NCBI GenBank assembly: GCA_030280995.1
Contig: JASXTE010000002.1
Coordinates: 4,771,683 to 4,835,682, forward strand
Direction of reading: 5' to 3'
DNA length: 64,000 nucleotides
Origin: Hemileia vastatrix
Taxonomy: Eukaryota; Basidiomycota; Pucciniomycetes; Pucciniales; Zaghouaniaceae
Notes under the pieces: model-generated
The model's database searches: none
What the model was told of the DNA's origin: nothing
Seen by the model: the letters and a program-made list of their open reading frames with translations, nothing else
In this document: piece after piece, positions 21,505-31,349 of the stretch
Position numbering within the stretch: the first letter of the stretch is position 1
Layout: the number at the start of each line of letters is the position of its first letter
Made by a program: the position numbers and the translations under genes

Positions 21505-21940
21505 AGATGACTTCCACCCCTTACTTCAATAAAATGCAGGGGGGGGGGGTATTGCCAAATTTTCAAATCTGACATGTGAAATTGATGACTTAGAAAAATT
21601 TTGGTGATACCCACCCCTTGCTTCAATAAAATGCAGGGGAGAGTATTTCCAATTTTTTTAAACAGATATAGAATTTTTTTGACTTGTAAATATTTTTGTG
21701 ATACCCGTCCCTTACTTCAATAAAATCCATGGGGGGTTGTGCCAAAATATTTTATAAGACTTGTGAAATTCTTGACATGTAAGAATTTTTAGGATACCGG
21801 TAAAATGCAGGGGGTAGTAAAGCCAAATTTTCATATAAAACTTTCAAGATTCATGACATGAAAGAATTTTTGTGATACCCACCCCTTACTTCAAAAAAAT
21901 CCAGGGGTGGGGGATTGTCAAATTTTCAAAGGAGACTTGA
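21505..21940. repeat. About 100-bp tandem repeat, five copies, in H1
   Basis: Each unit has the pattern GATACCCACCCCTTACTTCA, ATAAAATGCAGGGG, TTGCCAAATTTTC, a variable stretch, then GACATGTAAGAATTTT. Five diverged units lie between the oxygenase and Myb genes. The same array is at 60455-60880 in H3 (reversed), and about two units are at 51405-51600 in H2. It lies where the two convergent genes would terminate. Confidence 0.85.
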
Positions 21941-22064
21941 AAATTTTATTTAAAAAAAGAATATTTAACATTAAAATACGATATTTCAAGAAATACAGAA
22001 AATAATTGTAAAATTTATGTACAAATAAATATGAACACATGAAGTGTGAAAGAAATAAAAGAAA

Positions 22065-23462
22065 CTAGTCAACAAAAAATTTCATTAAACGTTCTATTTC
22101 TTCAACAGATTTGTTTGCTTTAATGCATTCGATGAAGAAATCTTTCTTTTTAGAACTTTCTTGGAGATCATGCTTATACTTCATCTGTTCCATTAAGTTT
22201 TGATGCTCGAGTGTTTTTTCCTTATTTTTGGATTTTTCAATACTAAGAGTTAACTCAAACTTCTTCTCCTCCAAATCTTGGGCCCTACCATCCTTCTGTA
22301 AAGAGAGCTCAAACTTCTTCTCCTCCAAATCTTGGATCCGATCATCCTTCCGTAAGGAGAGCTCATACTTCCTCTCTTCCAAATCTTGTACTCTGTCATC
22401 CCTCCTTAAAGAGAGCTCGTATTTCTTCTTTTCAAAGCTCAGTGCCTCTTTAGCAATTTCCACTTGTTCTAGAGTGAGAATAAAAATTAACATAAAGTAG
22501 AAGAAAAGAAGAGTAAAGTAATAAGAGGTATGATATCACTTACCAGCATCACGTTTCTCTAAAAACTGTTCCATCGAAGAAAAAGGTGTTTGTGATGAAG
22601 TATCACTTTTTCGTCTTCTTTGGGAGAGGAAATTTAGACTAGTTGAAGCCCTTCTCTTTTTGTTCAACGTAGCATTTTCCTCCTCATCATTGTCACTAGC
22701 TTCAGACTCAGTTGATTGAGGATCCTGGGTTTGTTCATCAGCCTTTTAAGAAATAAGAAAAAGATAAGTAAATAAAAAAATAGAATTGATAAGATAAAAG
22801 AAACAGACCTGAGTTAGATTGGGTTGGGTTAAATTGCCAATAGTATCAATAGCAAAGCTATCTAGATTCGTAGAATTTAGAAGAGGGGAGGCTTGAGTGG
22901 AGGAAGAGGATGGGAAAAGATTTGCTTCGACATCATGTTCGGAGATAGGATCTTCTCCATCCAAAATGTTTACAGGATTAACATCGGCTCTCTCTCCAAA
23001 AAATGCATCCATCTCTTTAAAGTAAGGACATAAAGAATCAAGTTTACTGTCTATGGATTTTATACCCTTAGTTATATCAATGTCAGTAACCCCAAAACCA
23101 GTGGAAGATGAAAGAGCCTTTGCCTTCTTGTATTTTGCTCGATAATGCTTGAAGCGTTCAGACATCTGTTTAGGCAAAAGATCAATCCTTCCCTTGGTCT
23201 TATTGCGTAATTCATTTGCCATTAGAAGATAGCCATTAACTTTTGATGTGGGGGGCCGTCCTACTTTAGTGGCATACTCAGTACCAAAACAAGAATCATA
23301 GTTAGATTTGGTTTTCACCCAGTTGATAAGAATGAGATGATCATCTTTTTTTAATTGAACAGTCTTTGATTTCTTGGCTGAGCGGGGGAAAGAGGAAGTA
23401 GTTGGAATTGAAGAACAACTGGGTGATGGCTGCCTTTGAGAAGATCTAGGATGACGAGGCAT
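22065..23462 (-). CDS. SANT/Myb-like Harbinger accessory protein, three exons, intact
   Basis: Exons 23462-22809, 22742-22544 and 22468-22065 give one frame of 419 codons including the stop. Introns have GT...AG ends (22808-22743, GTCTGT...AAAAG; 22543-22469, GTAAGT...TCTAG). The start MPRHPRSSQ is chosen because H3 shares it. A Ser/Pro-rich N-terminus precedes a SANT/Myb-like trihelix region (about residues 40-125: LILINWVKTKSNYDS...ANELRNKTKGRIDLLPKQ, then ERFKHYRAKYKKA). An acidic Ser-rich middle follows, then a C-terminal coiled coil with three near-repeats of KYELSLRKDDRIQDLEE. In Harbinger elements such a protein helps the transposase enter the nucleus and bind the ends. It is the only gene here that looks fully intact. 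Confidence 0.85.
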
Positions 23463-23816
23463 GTTATTATAAATGAAGATGAAAAGGAGCAGAAACAAGC
23501 AGATGAGATAGCGAGATGAAAAGGAGAAGAATCAAATAGATGAAATGGGGAGAAATTCTGAGCGGATAGAATGAACAGGATGGGATGAGAATGGAAGTGC
23601 GCAGCAAGGTAGAAGGCTGGGATATCCAGAAAGTTGTCCAAGATGTGGTTATGGAAAATTGAGTAAAAAAATGTCGGATAAGAGGTGAACATTGAAACGT
23701 AAAGTGTCTAATAACCCAATTATTAGAAAAAATAATTGCGGAAGATAATTGGGGTATGCAGATTATTTTCCGCAATTAATTTAATTGCGGATCGGTCAAC
23801 ATTGATACCCCCTATT

Positions 23817-26048
23817 CTTGTCACAAACATGGCCTTTCTTCCAAGGCTTTTTGCACTTGAAGCAAGTGTTTGTTGCATACTTCTTTGGTGCAACAGGGGC
23901 AGAAGGTTTACCAACCTTTTCCAGAGGTTTCTGTTGGTAAGTGGAGTGTTTCTCCAAAGGGGTCCTAGGAATGAATCTTCTGGAATCATACTTATTGTTT
24001 AGAAGTATCTCATTGCAAGTATTAATGAAAGAAGAGGGTTCTTTGGAGAACTCAGTCCTAGCCACTATCAAGTCTCTCAGAGACATTGGTAATTTATAGA
24101 GGATCCTGTCCTTCCATAACTCAAACTCCATATTTGGGTCCATTGCCCTCAAGATTTTTACAAGTTTCATTAAAAACTCAATAGGTTTATCAGTAGAAGA
24201 GCTATATCTAGTTTCCTCATACTGCCTTTGTTGAGCCATTCTGAACTTGGAGCCACCAAATTGTGCTTTAATTAATTTCTTCCAATCCTCCCATGAGTAG
24301 TCATTCCCATCCAGGAGAACAGATTCATACCACATCAGGGCAACATTAGTGAACAAAGAAATTAACTTGGACACAATTTCCTCATCTGGGAGTTTGTAAG
24401 AATTTTTTAAGTTATCAATTCTGCAAATAAATTTTTGCCAATCAGAGGAAGAATCACCATCAAATGTTGGGTACTGGTCAAGTTTTGGCCAATTCTTTTG
24501 ATTTGAAGGAGTCTCCTTAGTACTAGCTTGTTTCTGAGTAAGAAGCAGCTGTAATTTCTCTAATTGTGCTGAAATCTCATTGTTTAATCCTTCTGTTGCA
24601 GATCCTGGTGCATCATCAGTTTCTGATGGAAACTCAGTGTTATCAACAAGTATTTCTGGAGCTATTTTTACTTTAGATGAACTAGCCACAGGTACTATTT
24701 GAGCATCCTGCACTATATGTTCCTTCAAAGAAATGTCAGAATATTTTTGGTCATTTAACAATGAGTTCAATTTTTCTTCAATGGTTGTTAGTCTTGTTTT
24801 CATTATTGGAAGACTAGATAAACTCTCATTGATAGTTGCAAAAGATAATTGATTTTTATGTTGAAAAGATGACAAATGGTCATTCAATCTTTTCATATTT
24901 ATCTTATCTATCTCTACCTCCTGGCAACAGGCGGATACAGTATCTTTTAGTTTAGACAAATAATTTTTTATATTTTGCCATAAAGCAACTTTCTTTTCAT
25001 GGGTTGCTTTGTAATGAGACAATTCATCAGAGACTCTCTGTGCTTCACTTCTTAATGCTTGATAACCCTGATCAGTTAACAAACTATTATATCTCTAAGT
25101 CAATTGCATATTGTTCATTATATGATTTTGCTTGGCAATAATATCTCTCAAGTGCTCATCATTAATTCTTGCTACATCTGGAGTGTTTCTCAATAAGGAA
25201 ACTGAGTAACTTTCCAGACTCTCATAGAACTCAGGGTCAAGAGTTTCATCAATCACAGCCATATCAGGATTAATCATTGAGGTAGCAATTAAAAGTAATG
25301 GATTAGATACATGAGATATCTGTCTACTATTCCCAGCCTCTATAGGTCTCAAAGTTTCATCCTCCCTTCCAGATTTACCTGAAGGAACAGAGTCAGCCAC
25401 AAGAAAAGGCACTTGAGAATCAATAGAGGGACGTACCAGGGTTTGCTGGGTATCACCATATTGGGCTTCCTTCTTCTTTTGCCTCCTTGATAAGGGTGGG
25501 GAGGAGTGGGGTTGACCTGGGTGGGCCTTGATGGACCTACCTGAGGTAACTGATGCTGGTTTTGAGCCAAGTAGTCCCACTGAGTGTTTAGCCAGTCCCA
25601 CTGCCACTTGGAAACTTCCACCTTCTCTTAGGACTGGGGAGCCAATTGTTGTTGATACCTGGGAGGAAGAGGTTTCTTCTTCTCTTGGAGAAAAGTATCT
25701 GTTCTTCTCACCTTTTCTTCCAAGGCATCTACCCTTACCTTTAGTCTCAAGCTTTCTGTCCTTAACTCCTGTATGTGAGTAGACAGATTCTTTACCTGCT
25801 GAGACAAAGGCATCTTTTTTATCCTGAAGCCTTTTGGAAGCTCTTCTGGTGGGTTTATCATGGGCTTCTGATCCTGAGTTGTGTCCACTAGGATTTCTAC
25901 TTCTTCCATCTCTACATCCTGTTTGGGGCAAGGATTTATTAGTTTGAGAAATTCTTCTTGTTAAAGGAGAACTTACAGAAGTAGGCTCATCATAATCAAT
26001 TAAGTCTAGTTCTTCTTCACATGCAGAAAAACCACTTTGGTCAGTCAT
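23817..26048 (-). pseudogene. gag: G3 gag, one in-frame TAG
   Basis: ATG 26048 (MTDQSGFSACEEELDLIDYD) starts a basic/Ser-rich N-terminal region. A TAG at 25095-25097 is the only stop before the frame continues (RYNSLLTDQGYQAL) to the H1 insertion. A coiled-coil-like stretch precedes the capsid domain: NWPKLDQYPTFDGDSSSDWQ, LISLFTNVALMWYESVL, WKKLIKAQFGGSKFRMAQ, ILYKLPMSLRDLIVAR. The zinc knuckle is CFKCKKPWKKGHVC (C-x2-C-x7-H-x-C), as in many plant and fungal Gypsy gags. The last native residues are CDKN; the following RGYQC is transposon sequence. The overlapping second frame at 25349-25909 is treated separately. Confidence 0.88.
25349..25909 (-). other. Overlapping alternative frame in G3 gag
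   Basis: A second minus-strand frame is open for 93 codons (25909-25628). After one TAA it continues for 90 more in the same frame. It reads PLSQQVKNLSTHIQELRTES (heptad-like), then after the stop EKVEVSKWQWDWLNTQW and a Pro-rich tail. G4 has the matching overlapping frame at 37142-37462, with LAKQVFKLEES and EKILVDKWKWDWFHQKW. Conservation of protein sequence in the second frame between two diverged elements suggests it is, or was, translated. The role is unknown. Confidence 0.45.
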
Positions 26049-26289
26049 TTTAAGATTTAACTGAAATGAAAAAAAAGAGACAATAAGATTAATTAGTCTT
26101 TTTATTTTTAATTTTTATTTAACAGAAATAAAATAAAAATAATAACAAAAATCTTTTTAAGATATAATCAACTTAAATAAAATTAATTTATTAATAAAAA
26201 AAATTTAAAACCAGGATTATAATATAATCAACTGTAGAAATAAATTAGAATTTTTATTAATAATTTTTAATTATTTATTTTCAGGATTT

Positions 26290-26690
26290 AAATCAACTAA
26301 TTTATTACCAGGACTTATTGTCAACTGAAGTAATCAAATATGAATCTTTATTAATTAAAAAATTTTTTATTTAACTGATCAATTAACTACCAGGACTTAA
26401 TGTCAACTGAAGTAATTAAATATGAAGTTTTATTTTAAAATTTTATTAAACTGATCACTTAACTACCAGGACTTAATGTCAACTGAAGTAATTAAATATG
26501 AGTTTTATTAATTAAAAAAAAATTTATTGAACTACCAGGACTCAAAGTCAACTGAAGTAATTAAATATGAATTATTTATTAATAAAAAAAAATATTATTG
26601 TCAGGACAATTTGTCAACTGGAACAATTAAAATTTAAATTAATCAGGACAAATGTCAACTGAAAAATTATAATAATTAATATTAAAATAT
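26290..26690. repeat. Tandem repeat in the 5' leader of G3
   Basis: About six diverged copies of a 65-85-bp unit with the core ACCAGGACTTAATGTCAACTG then AAGTAATTAAATATGA, separated by A/T runs. The last two copies are shortened. The array lies between the 5' LTR and the gag ATG on the minus strand, so it would be in the packaged RNA leader. Confidence 0.82.
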
Positions 26691-27108
26691 AATTATTTTA
26701 TTACTTCTGGGACTAAGAACACTTATTGCTCTATTATGGTCAACCAGGAAAAATAAAAAGAAATATAATAATAAAAATAAATTCCAAATTACCAGACACC
26801 TCCCCCTGTAAAATGAGCAAATTAATGCCACTTACAGAGTGCTGAGTAAAAGGAAATACGTAGCAAATGAAGAGTGAAGAGTAACCCACAAATAGTAATA
26901 TCAATAATTACCACGATATATACAACGTTTAGTCAGTATATGAACCTAAGTTTTGGAGCGCGGTTCAATTCCCGTTCACAGCAAAAACTTTTGTTACGTG
27001 ATGTATGATGTTCGTCCTTTTCTCGCCTTCTCTCGTCCTTTAAAGGTACTTGTATACCAATGGTCCCTTCGATTACGCCTCAATTAACTTTGCGCTGTCA
27101 ATATTTTT

Positions 27109-27120
27109 CAAAGGTTCCCA
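27109..27120 (-). promoter_or_regulatory. Candidate primer-binding site of G3
   Basis: On the minus strand TGGGAACCTTTG starts two bases after the 5' LTR end (TTGACA). G4 has TGGGGGTCTTTCC at the same distance from its LTR. The TGG start fits complementarity to a tRNA CCA end. I cannot name the tRNA. Confidence 0.4.
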
Positions 27121-27122
27121 AT

Positions 27123-27923
27123 TGTCAAGGTACGCTTTTGGTCTAGAAGATTTGGTATGAAGTTTTTACAAGGATTTTAAGGGTTAAAATGGATTCTTAA
27201 CAAATTGGTACATATTTCTTAAATCAAGGATTATTATTTTACTCAAAGATAAGAGGTAGAGTTAAAATATTAATATAATTTGTAGATCAGAGTTACGTTA
27301 TTGTAAATACTAATGATATAGAATATAATAATAAGTTTTGATTGTTTGTAGTTGTAATAAAATAATGTAGTAAAGGAATGAAGAAAAAACAACCAAAAGA
27401 GAGGCCTAATATAGGCAAAGGAGGGACAAAGCACGGCAATCAAATTATGAAAACAGTAGTATGAGAGAGAGAGAAAAAGAATATTTCAGAAGGAGTATTT
27501 TCAAATAATAAAGTTGTTCTAAAAAGAAGGCGTCAAAAAGATGTATTTACAGAGTATGTCAGAAATACATCAATTTATTTAATATTTACTGTAGAAGTCA
27601 ATTCTAAATAAGAAATTTAAATTTTTGTATATATTTAATATTATTTGAATATTAAAATCTTATTTTAATTTAAAATCTATTTTTAATATAATTCTTTATT
27701 TCTTCCAACCTGTCAAATGAGCACGGTGTTAGAGAAAAAATATAAGGGACAATTTTATATTTAATTTTAATTATTTATTTAATTTTATCATTCTTTAATT
27801 AGTTAATTTATTATAAGTAACTTTAATGTTACCAATTAATTAAATAATTAAAATGATAAGGTGCGGCTTCATCCAGTAAATAATTAATTAATTCACTGGG
27901 TAAGTCTAGTAGCCTGGCTGACA
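27123..27923 (-). repeat. 5' LTR of G3 (801 bp)
   Basis: Pairs with 11293-12076. It has the same TGTCAAGG...CTGACA ends and carries a 17-bp internal duplication relative to the partner. It directly precedes the leader with the tandem repeats. Confidence 0.92.
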
Positions 27924-28424
27924 GTTACTATCAATAACAAAAATAAATAAATAATGAATTAAATATAAGTATCTCTTTCAATATTAGAAAAATTAAAAAA
28001 GTCCAAAAGGTTAGTTTAATTTGAAAATACATGACAGTCATTGAAAGATGTGTCTTTTTAGTTTAATCTGACAAAATAAGAGAATAATACACTATGACAC
28101 ATTTTTGTTTTGCCATGGGGCACAACAATTATGCAACAATTACACAAAGGTTGTGCAACAGTTACAAAAGAATTTTTTTTTGAACTTAATATTCACTTAA
28201 GACCTTTAATTTCTAAAGAAAATTATTACGTAACAATTGTTTAATTTTTACACCAAAGCTGCACCTTAAGACAAAAAAACCATTTCCTTCAGTGATATTG
28301 CATATGCATTTTAGAATTTGAGAATAATGTGTATAATGAGCATGAGTATATAAATTATTAACAGGCATACATTATGGATTCATATTTTGAAACAAACATG
28401 TGGGTACATGATGCATATTTCATA

Positions 28425-28662
28425 CACAGGGGAAAAAAGTGTGTACTAGATGTCTGGTGCTTTCTTTTGGCTTCATGTGGAAGCTTTATCTGTGATTTTG
28501 GTAGTTAATCTTCCCCAGTCCAGTACATCCCCCTTTTGAGACAAAGGGAGAGGATGGGTCCAGCCATATTAACTCCAAAGTTCAGACAAGAATTACATAA
28601 TGAGTTTGACTTGGTGCCTTAAAAACTACTAGATGTCTGGTCCATTGGTTTTTCCCCCTGTG
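28425..28662. mobile_element. Candidate MITE D with CACAGGGG ends
   Basis: CACAGGGGAAAAAA at the left and TTTTTCCCCCTGTG at the right form imperfect 14-bp inverted ends. A further motif ACTAGATGTCTGGT occurs just inside both ends in the same orientation. A lone left end with CACAGGGGAAGAAAATGG is at 32755, immediately left of Harbinger relic H4. A target duplication is not clear. Confidence 0.45.
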
Positions 28663-29010
28663 ATATGTATGCTTATTACATATTGAATATTGAATATATC
28701 TGAATATTACATTTTTAATATTAAATATATATGCATAATTTATATTGAACATTTAAGCATAATTCTTATGTCTGGATCAATCTAGGCTCAATGTGTGCTT
28801 AAAGAAAGATCAAAATAGGGTTTGGAGGGACGAATTTGTGCTCAAAGTGGGATAAAGAAGGGTCCACTCAAGGGGAAATCTTAGACTAAATTTATTAATA
28901 ATTTGTCTCCTGGATGTCTCTCTGGTGTCTAAAATTCATTTTACAAAGAAGGGGCTAAGTGGTACTCAAAAAGAGGGGATTTCTGGCAGTTCACACCACA
29001 TAAAATAACA

Positions 29011-29190
29011 TGCAACTGATAGCAGGTGCTAATCCCTCAATCCAACTATGACTCAAAAATAAATCAAATTTTATGTCAAAAAATCTTGTATGCTCAATTT
29101 TTAGTGTGCAGCCTTCTTGGAAGAATTAAAGCTGATTTAAAACTGATTTAAATCAAAGATAGGGATTGAAAATTACTATCAGGTCCTCAC
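29011..29190. mobile_element. Candidate MITE C1
   Basis: The ends contain ACTGATAGCAGGTGCTAATCCC and, inverted at the right, ACCTGATAGTAATTTTCAATCCC. The second copy, C2 at 32286-32465, shares the layout, length and GGGATTG motif. Both have a TAGCAGGT half-palindrome at the edge. Diverged and non-coding. Confidence 0.5.
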
Positions 29191-30261
29191 ATTTTTTTCT
29201 GGTGTCAACCCCAGATTTCTTGTGCTGTTTGTAATTTATAAATCACAGTAAAACTGTAAATACTTCTTTTATGGGGGCTCATGAGAGTGCTACATATGAG
29301 TGACTCAAAAAAATAACTATTATTTTTGTGAATACTCCCTTCTCATTGTTGGAACCTAAAGACCTCCTTTGGTAACTGAGAGTGTTTTTGATGATGGTAT
29401 CATTTTTAGAGAAGTGGCTAGTATTTTGACTTTTTCATGTGTAAATAATTTTTTAATACTTCTTCCATTTTATTCTGAGAACTGATTTTTTTTCCAATCT
29501 TTAATTTTTTTATTGTTAGAATATTCTTCATCCTCTACCCTTTTATTTGGTAGAGTCTCTTTTCAATTCGTGCCAGAAATAATTATATCTCTGGTAAATC
29601 AACAGAAATTCATTTTTACCAATATATTATTTCCTTTTATTTATCTAAGTGCAGTTCATGATATAATATGAATGAAAAAAGACGAAAATATCCTCTTTTA
29701 TCTGTTGAGTACTATATCTTTGGTATAAATAATAGGCTGGTGTTAAATTGTTCAAAATTTCCTTTCATGAGTGTCAGAGGCTGAAAACTGTTTGGATTTT
29801 TTGCTCAGATTTTGGAATTCAAATTTCTTTACTACTCTCTTTATCATCATTATTGATATATTACTAAGTCTTTTATTTTTACTCATTGGTTATTCAACAC
29901 AATCATTGATAGTTTCTGTCTTGAGGAGAAATACTTACATATATTTCTACCTATATACATACTTACCTGTAGGTTCAGATTTTTTAAAACCATTAATTGA
30001 CGCACCACTTCCATTTATTATTCCAAAACCTATTTTATTTACCTAAAACCTTGTGATAGATATTTGTCTTATAACGATAGCAAAAATCATCATGTTTTAT
30101 TATTCCTGTTTTCTCCATCTTCATTTCAAGTTAATTTCAAATTCTTCATATTTTATTATTTATACCTCACTTATTAAATATTCATATTTTAATTTCAATT
30201 ATTAGTTTTTGCTCTATCCTAATTTTCAGGCATATATCCCTTGAATTCCTTTCCCCTTTTT

Positions 30262-30510
30262 CTCACCAAGGGAAAATGGGGGGAATGTACTTGCCAACAA
30301 GTCCCTGAGTGTAACCTTGTTTTAGCCCACCTTTGAAATGGTTGGAAGTTTATTGGAATATTATTAGGGAATAATTTTTTCCTTTTTTTGCCTTTGTGCA
30401 CAAAGAAGATCAAAATAGGCTCAATAAGTGGATCCATAACTGGTTTGAAAAGCTCTCAGTAAGGCGACTTTCTAGCAAGTCCCCCACCAAAAAAGAAGAA
30501 AATCCCTGTT
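30262..30510. mobile_element. Diverged MITE B-like element
   Basis: Left part ATGGGGGGAATGTACTTGCC then AACAAGTCC; right part GGCGACTTTCTAGCAAGTCC then CCCACC. These are degenerate forms of the GACTTGCTAGCAAGTC end blocks of MITE B. The outer CAC...CAATAT part is not preserved and no target duplication is evident. Confidence 0.4.
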
Positions 30511-31143
30511 TGCTTTTTTGTAAATAATTTATAAGGTGAGAAATTGATTCTTTCAAGCATATTAAAATTTTCTGTTGTTTTTGAATTATTTTCAAGCTCA
30601 AATTTTTTTTCATGCAATCATTCTTAAGCCAAACATTTCTCCTCTGAATAATCATATGGACAGGTCATTTCCCCCAAATCACCACTATAAAGCTGGAACA
30701 TTGCTTCCAGCTCATTATCTTTTACTGGACATGTATCCCTTTATGAATCTTATTATTTTATTATTATTATAATTTTCAACTTTTATTATTTTATAAGCCC
30801 AATTTAACCATCATTTTATTTTCTAAGATGTAAATTCAACTAAAAATTCTTATAATGAGTAATTCTAAAAACTTTCTATACTTGAGAGTTCAAATTACAC
30901 AAATTGTAACTTCTTTTGTTTTCACTACATTTATTTTAAATTTTACTCTTTGAAACTTTTTTAATTCTCATCACTCTCTCTTTCTCCTTCTATTTTTCTC
31001 TATTTATTATTTAAAATCAATTACACATCTCTTGAGGACATACTTTTTTGCTCCAAAAATTGTGGAATGAATTTTAAAAAAACTCACTATTTTATTTTAG
31101 AGTTTCAATTATTCTAAATGAGCTTAATATTTAATCATACATT

Positions 31144-31343
31144 AGGGGGTTTCAAACATTGCAAATCAGCCATTAGAAAATATCGTTTTTTTCAATCAAA
31201 AAATAGCTTATAAACTTTCAATTATATTGATTTTTAATGTTAAACATCCTTCTTTTGATGTCCCAATATAGGTGGGATTCCTATTTTTTGTGACTACAAA
31301 TGATTTTAATGTGTTTCTAAATTTTCCATGTTTGAAACCCCCT
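31144..31343. mobile_element. MITE A2, 200 bp, TSD ATT
   Basis: Termini AGGGGGTTTCAAACAT and ATGTTTGAAACCCCCT are perfect 16-bp inverted repeats. ATT is present at 31141-31143 and 31344-31346. Same length, TSD and AGGGGGT start as A1, but the interior is different. No coding capacity. Confidence 0.88.
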
Positions 31344-31349
31344 ATTAAT

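Larger units (their letters stand above)
15904..23813 (+). mobile_element. Harbinger-like DNA transposon H1 with TET-like cargo (7.9 kb)
   Basis: Bounded by AGGGGGTATCAATGTT and AACATTGATACCCCCT, perfect inverted ends, with ATT duplicated at 15901-15903 and 23814-23816. It sits in the gag-pol linker of G3. Excising it with one ATT copy reunites the retroelement frame exactly as in G4 (near 39025). Contents from left: DDE transposase (plus), C/G-rich inverted array, TET/JBP-like oxygenase (plus), tandem repeats, SANT/Myb-like gene (minus). Two MITEs of family B are nested inside. H3 is the same element in opposite orientation, and H2 is a shorter rearranged relative. Confidence 0.92.
11293..27923 (-). 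mobile_element. Complete chromovirus-type Ty3/Gypsy element G3, split by H1
   Basis: Both LTRs are present (11293-12076 and 27123-27923). A minus-strand gag-pol runs from 26048 to 12112, interrupted only by the transposon H1 (15904-23813). The outermost five bases are GCTAC (11288-11292) and GTTAC (27924-27928), a 4/5-matching target duplication. Without H1 the element would be about 8.7 kb. The polyprotein carries gag, DSG protease, YIDD RT, RNase H, integrase and a C-terminal chromodomain. Five nonsense codons or fewer, and no large deletion, make it the best preserved Gypsy copy here. Confidence 0.92.
27929..31140. other. Non-coding region with small inverted-repeat elements
   Basis: No convincing coding sequence. 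The longest open frame (29771-30046) is hydrophobic, unsupported by motifs and in A/T-rich DNA. Contains candidate inverted-repeat elements at 28425-28662, 29011-29190 and 30262-30510, described separately. The remainder shows nothing recognisable. Confidence 0.5.

Noticed and set aside
26951..26985. tRNA-like B box (GGTTCAATTCC) in the G3 leader
   Set aside because: The bases around it do not form a T-stem, and I could not fold a cloverleaf upstream, so I do not call a tRNA or SINE.
29771..30046. 91-codon hydrophobic open frame
   Set aside because: Very A/T-rich and no motif or neighbouring gene supports it; hydrophobic frames arise easily in T-rich DNA.
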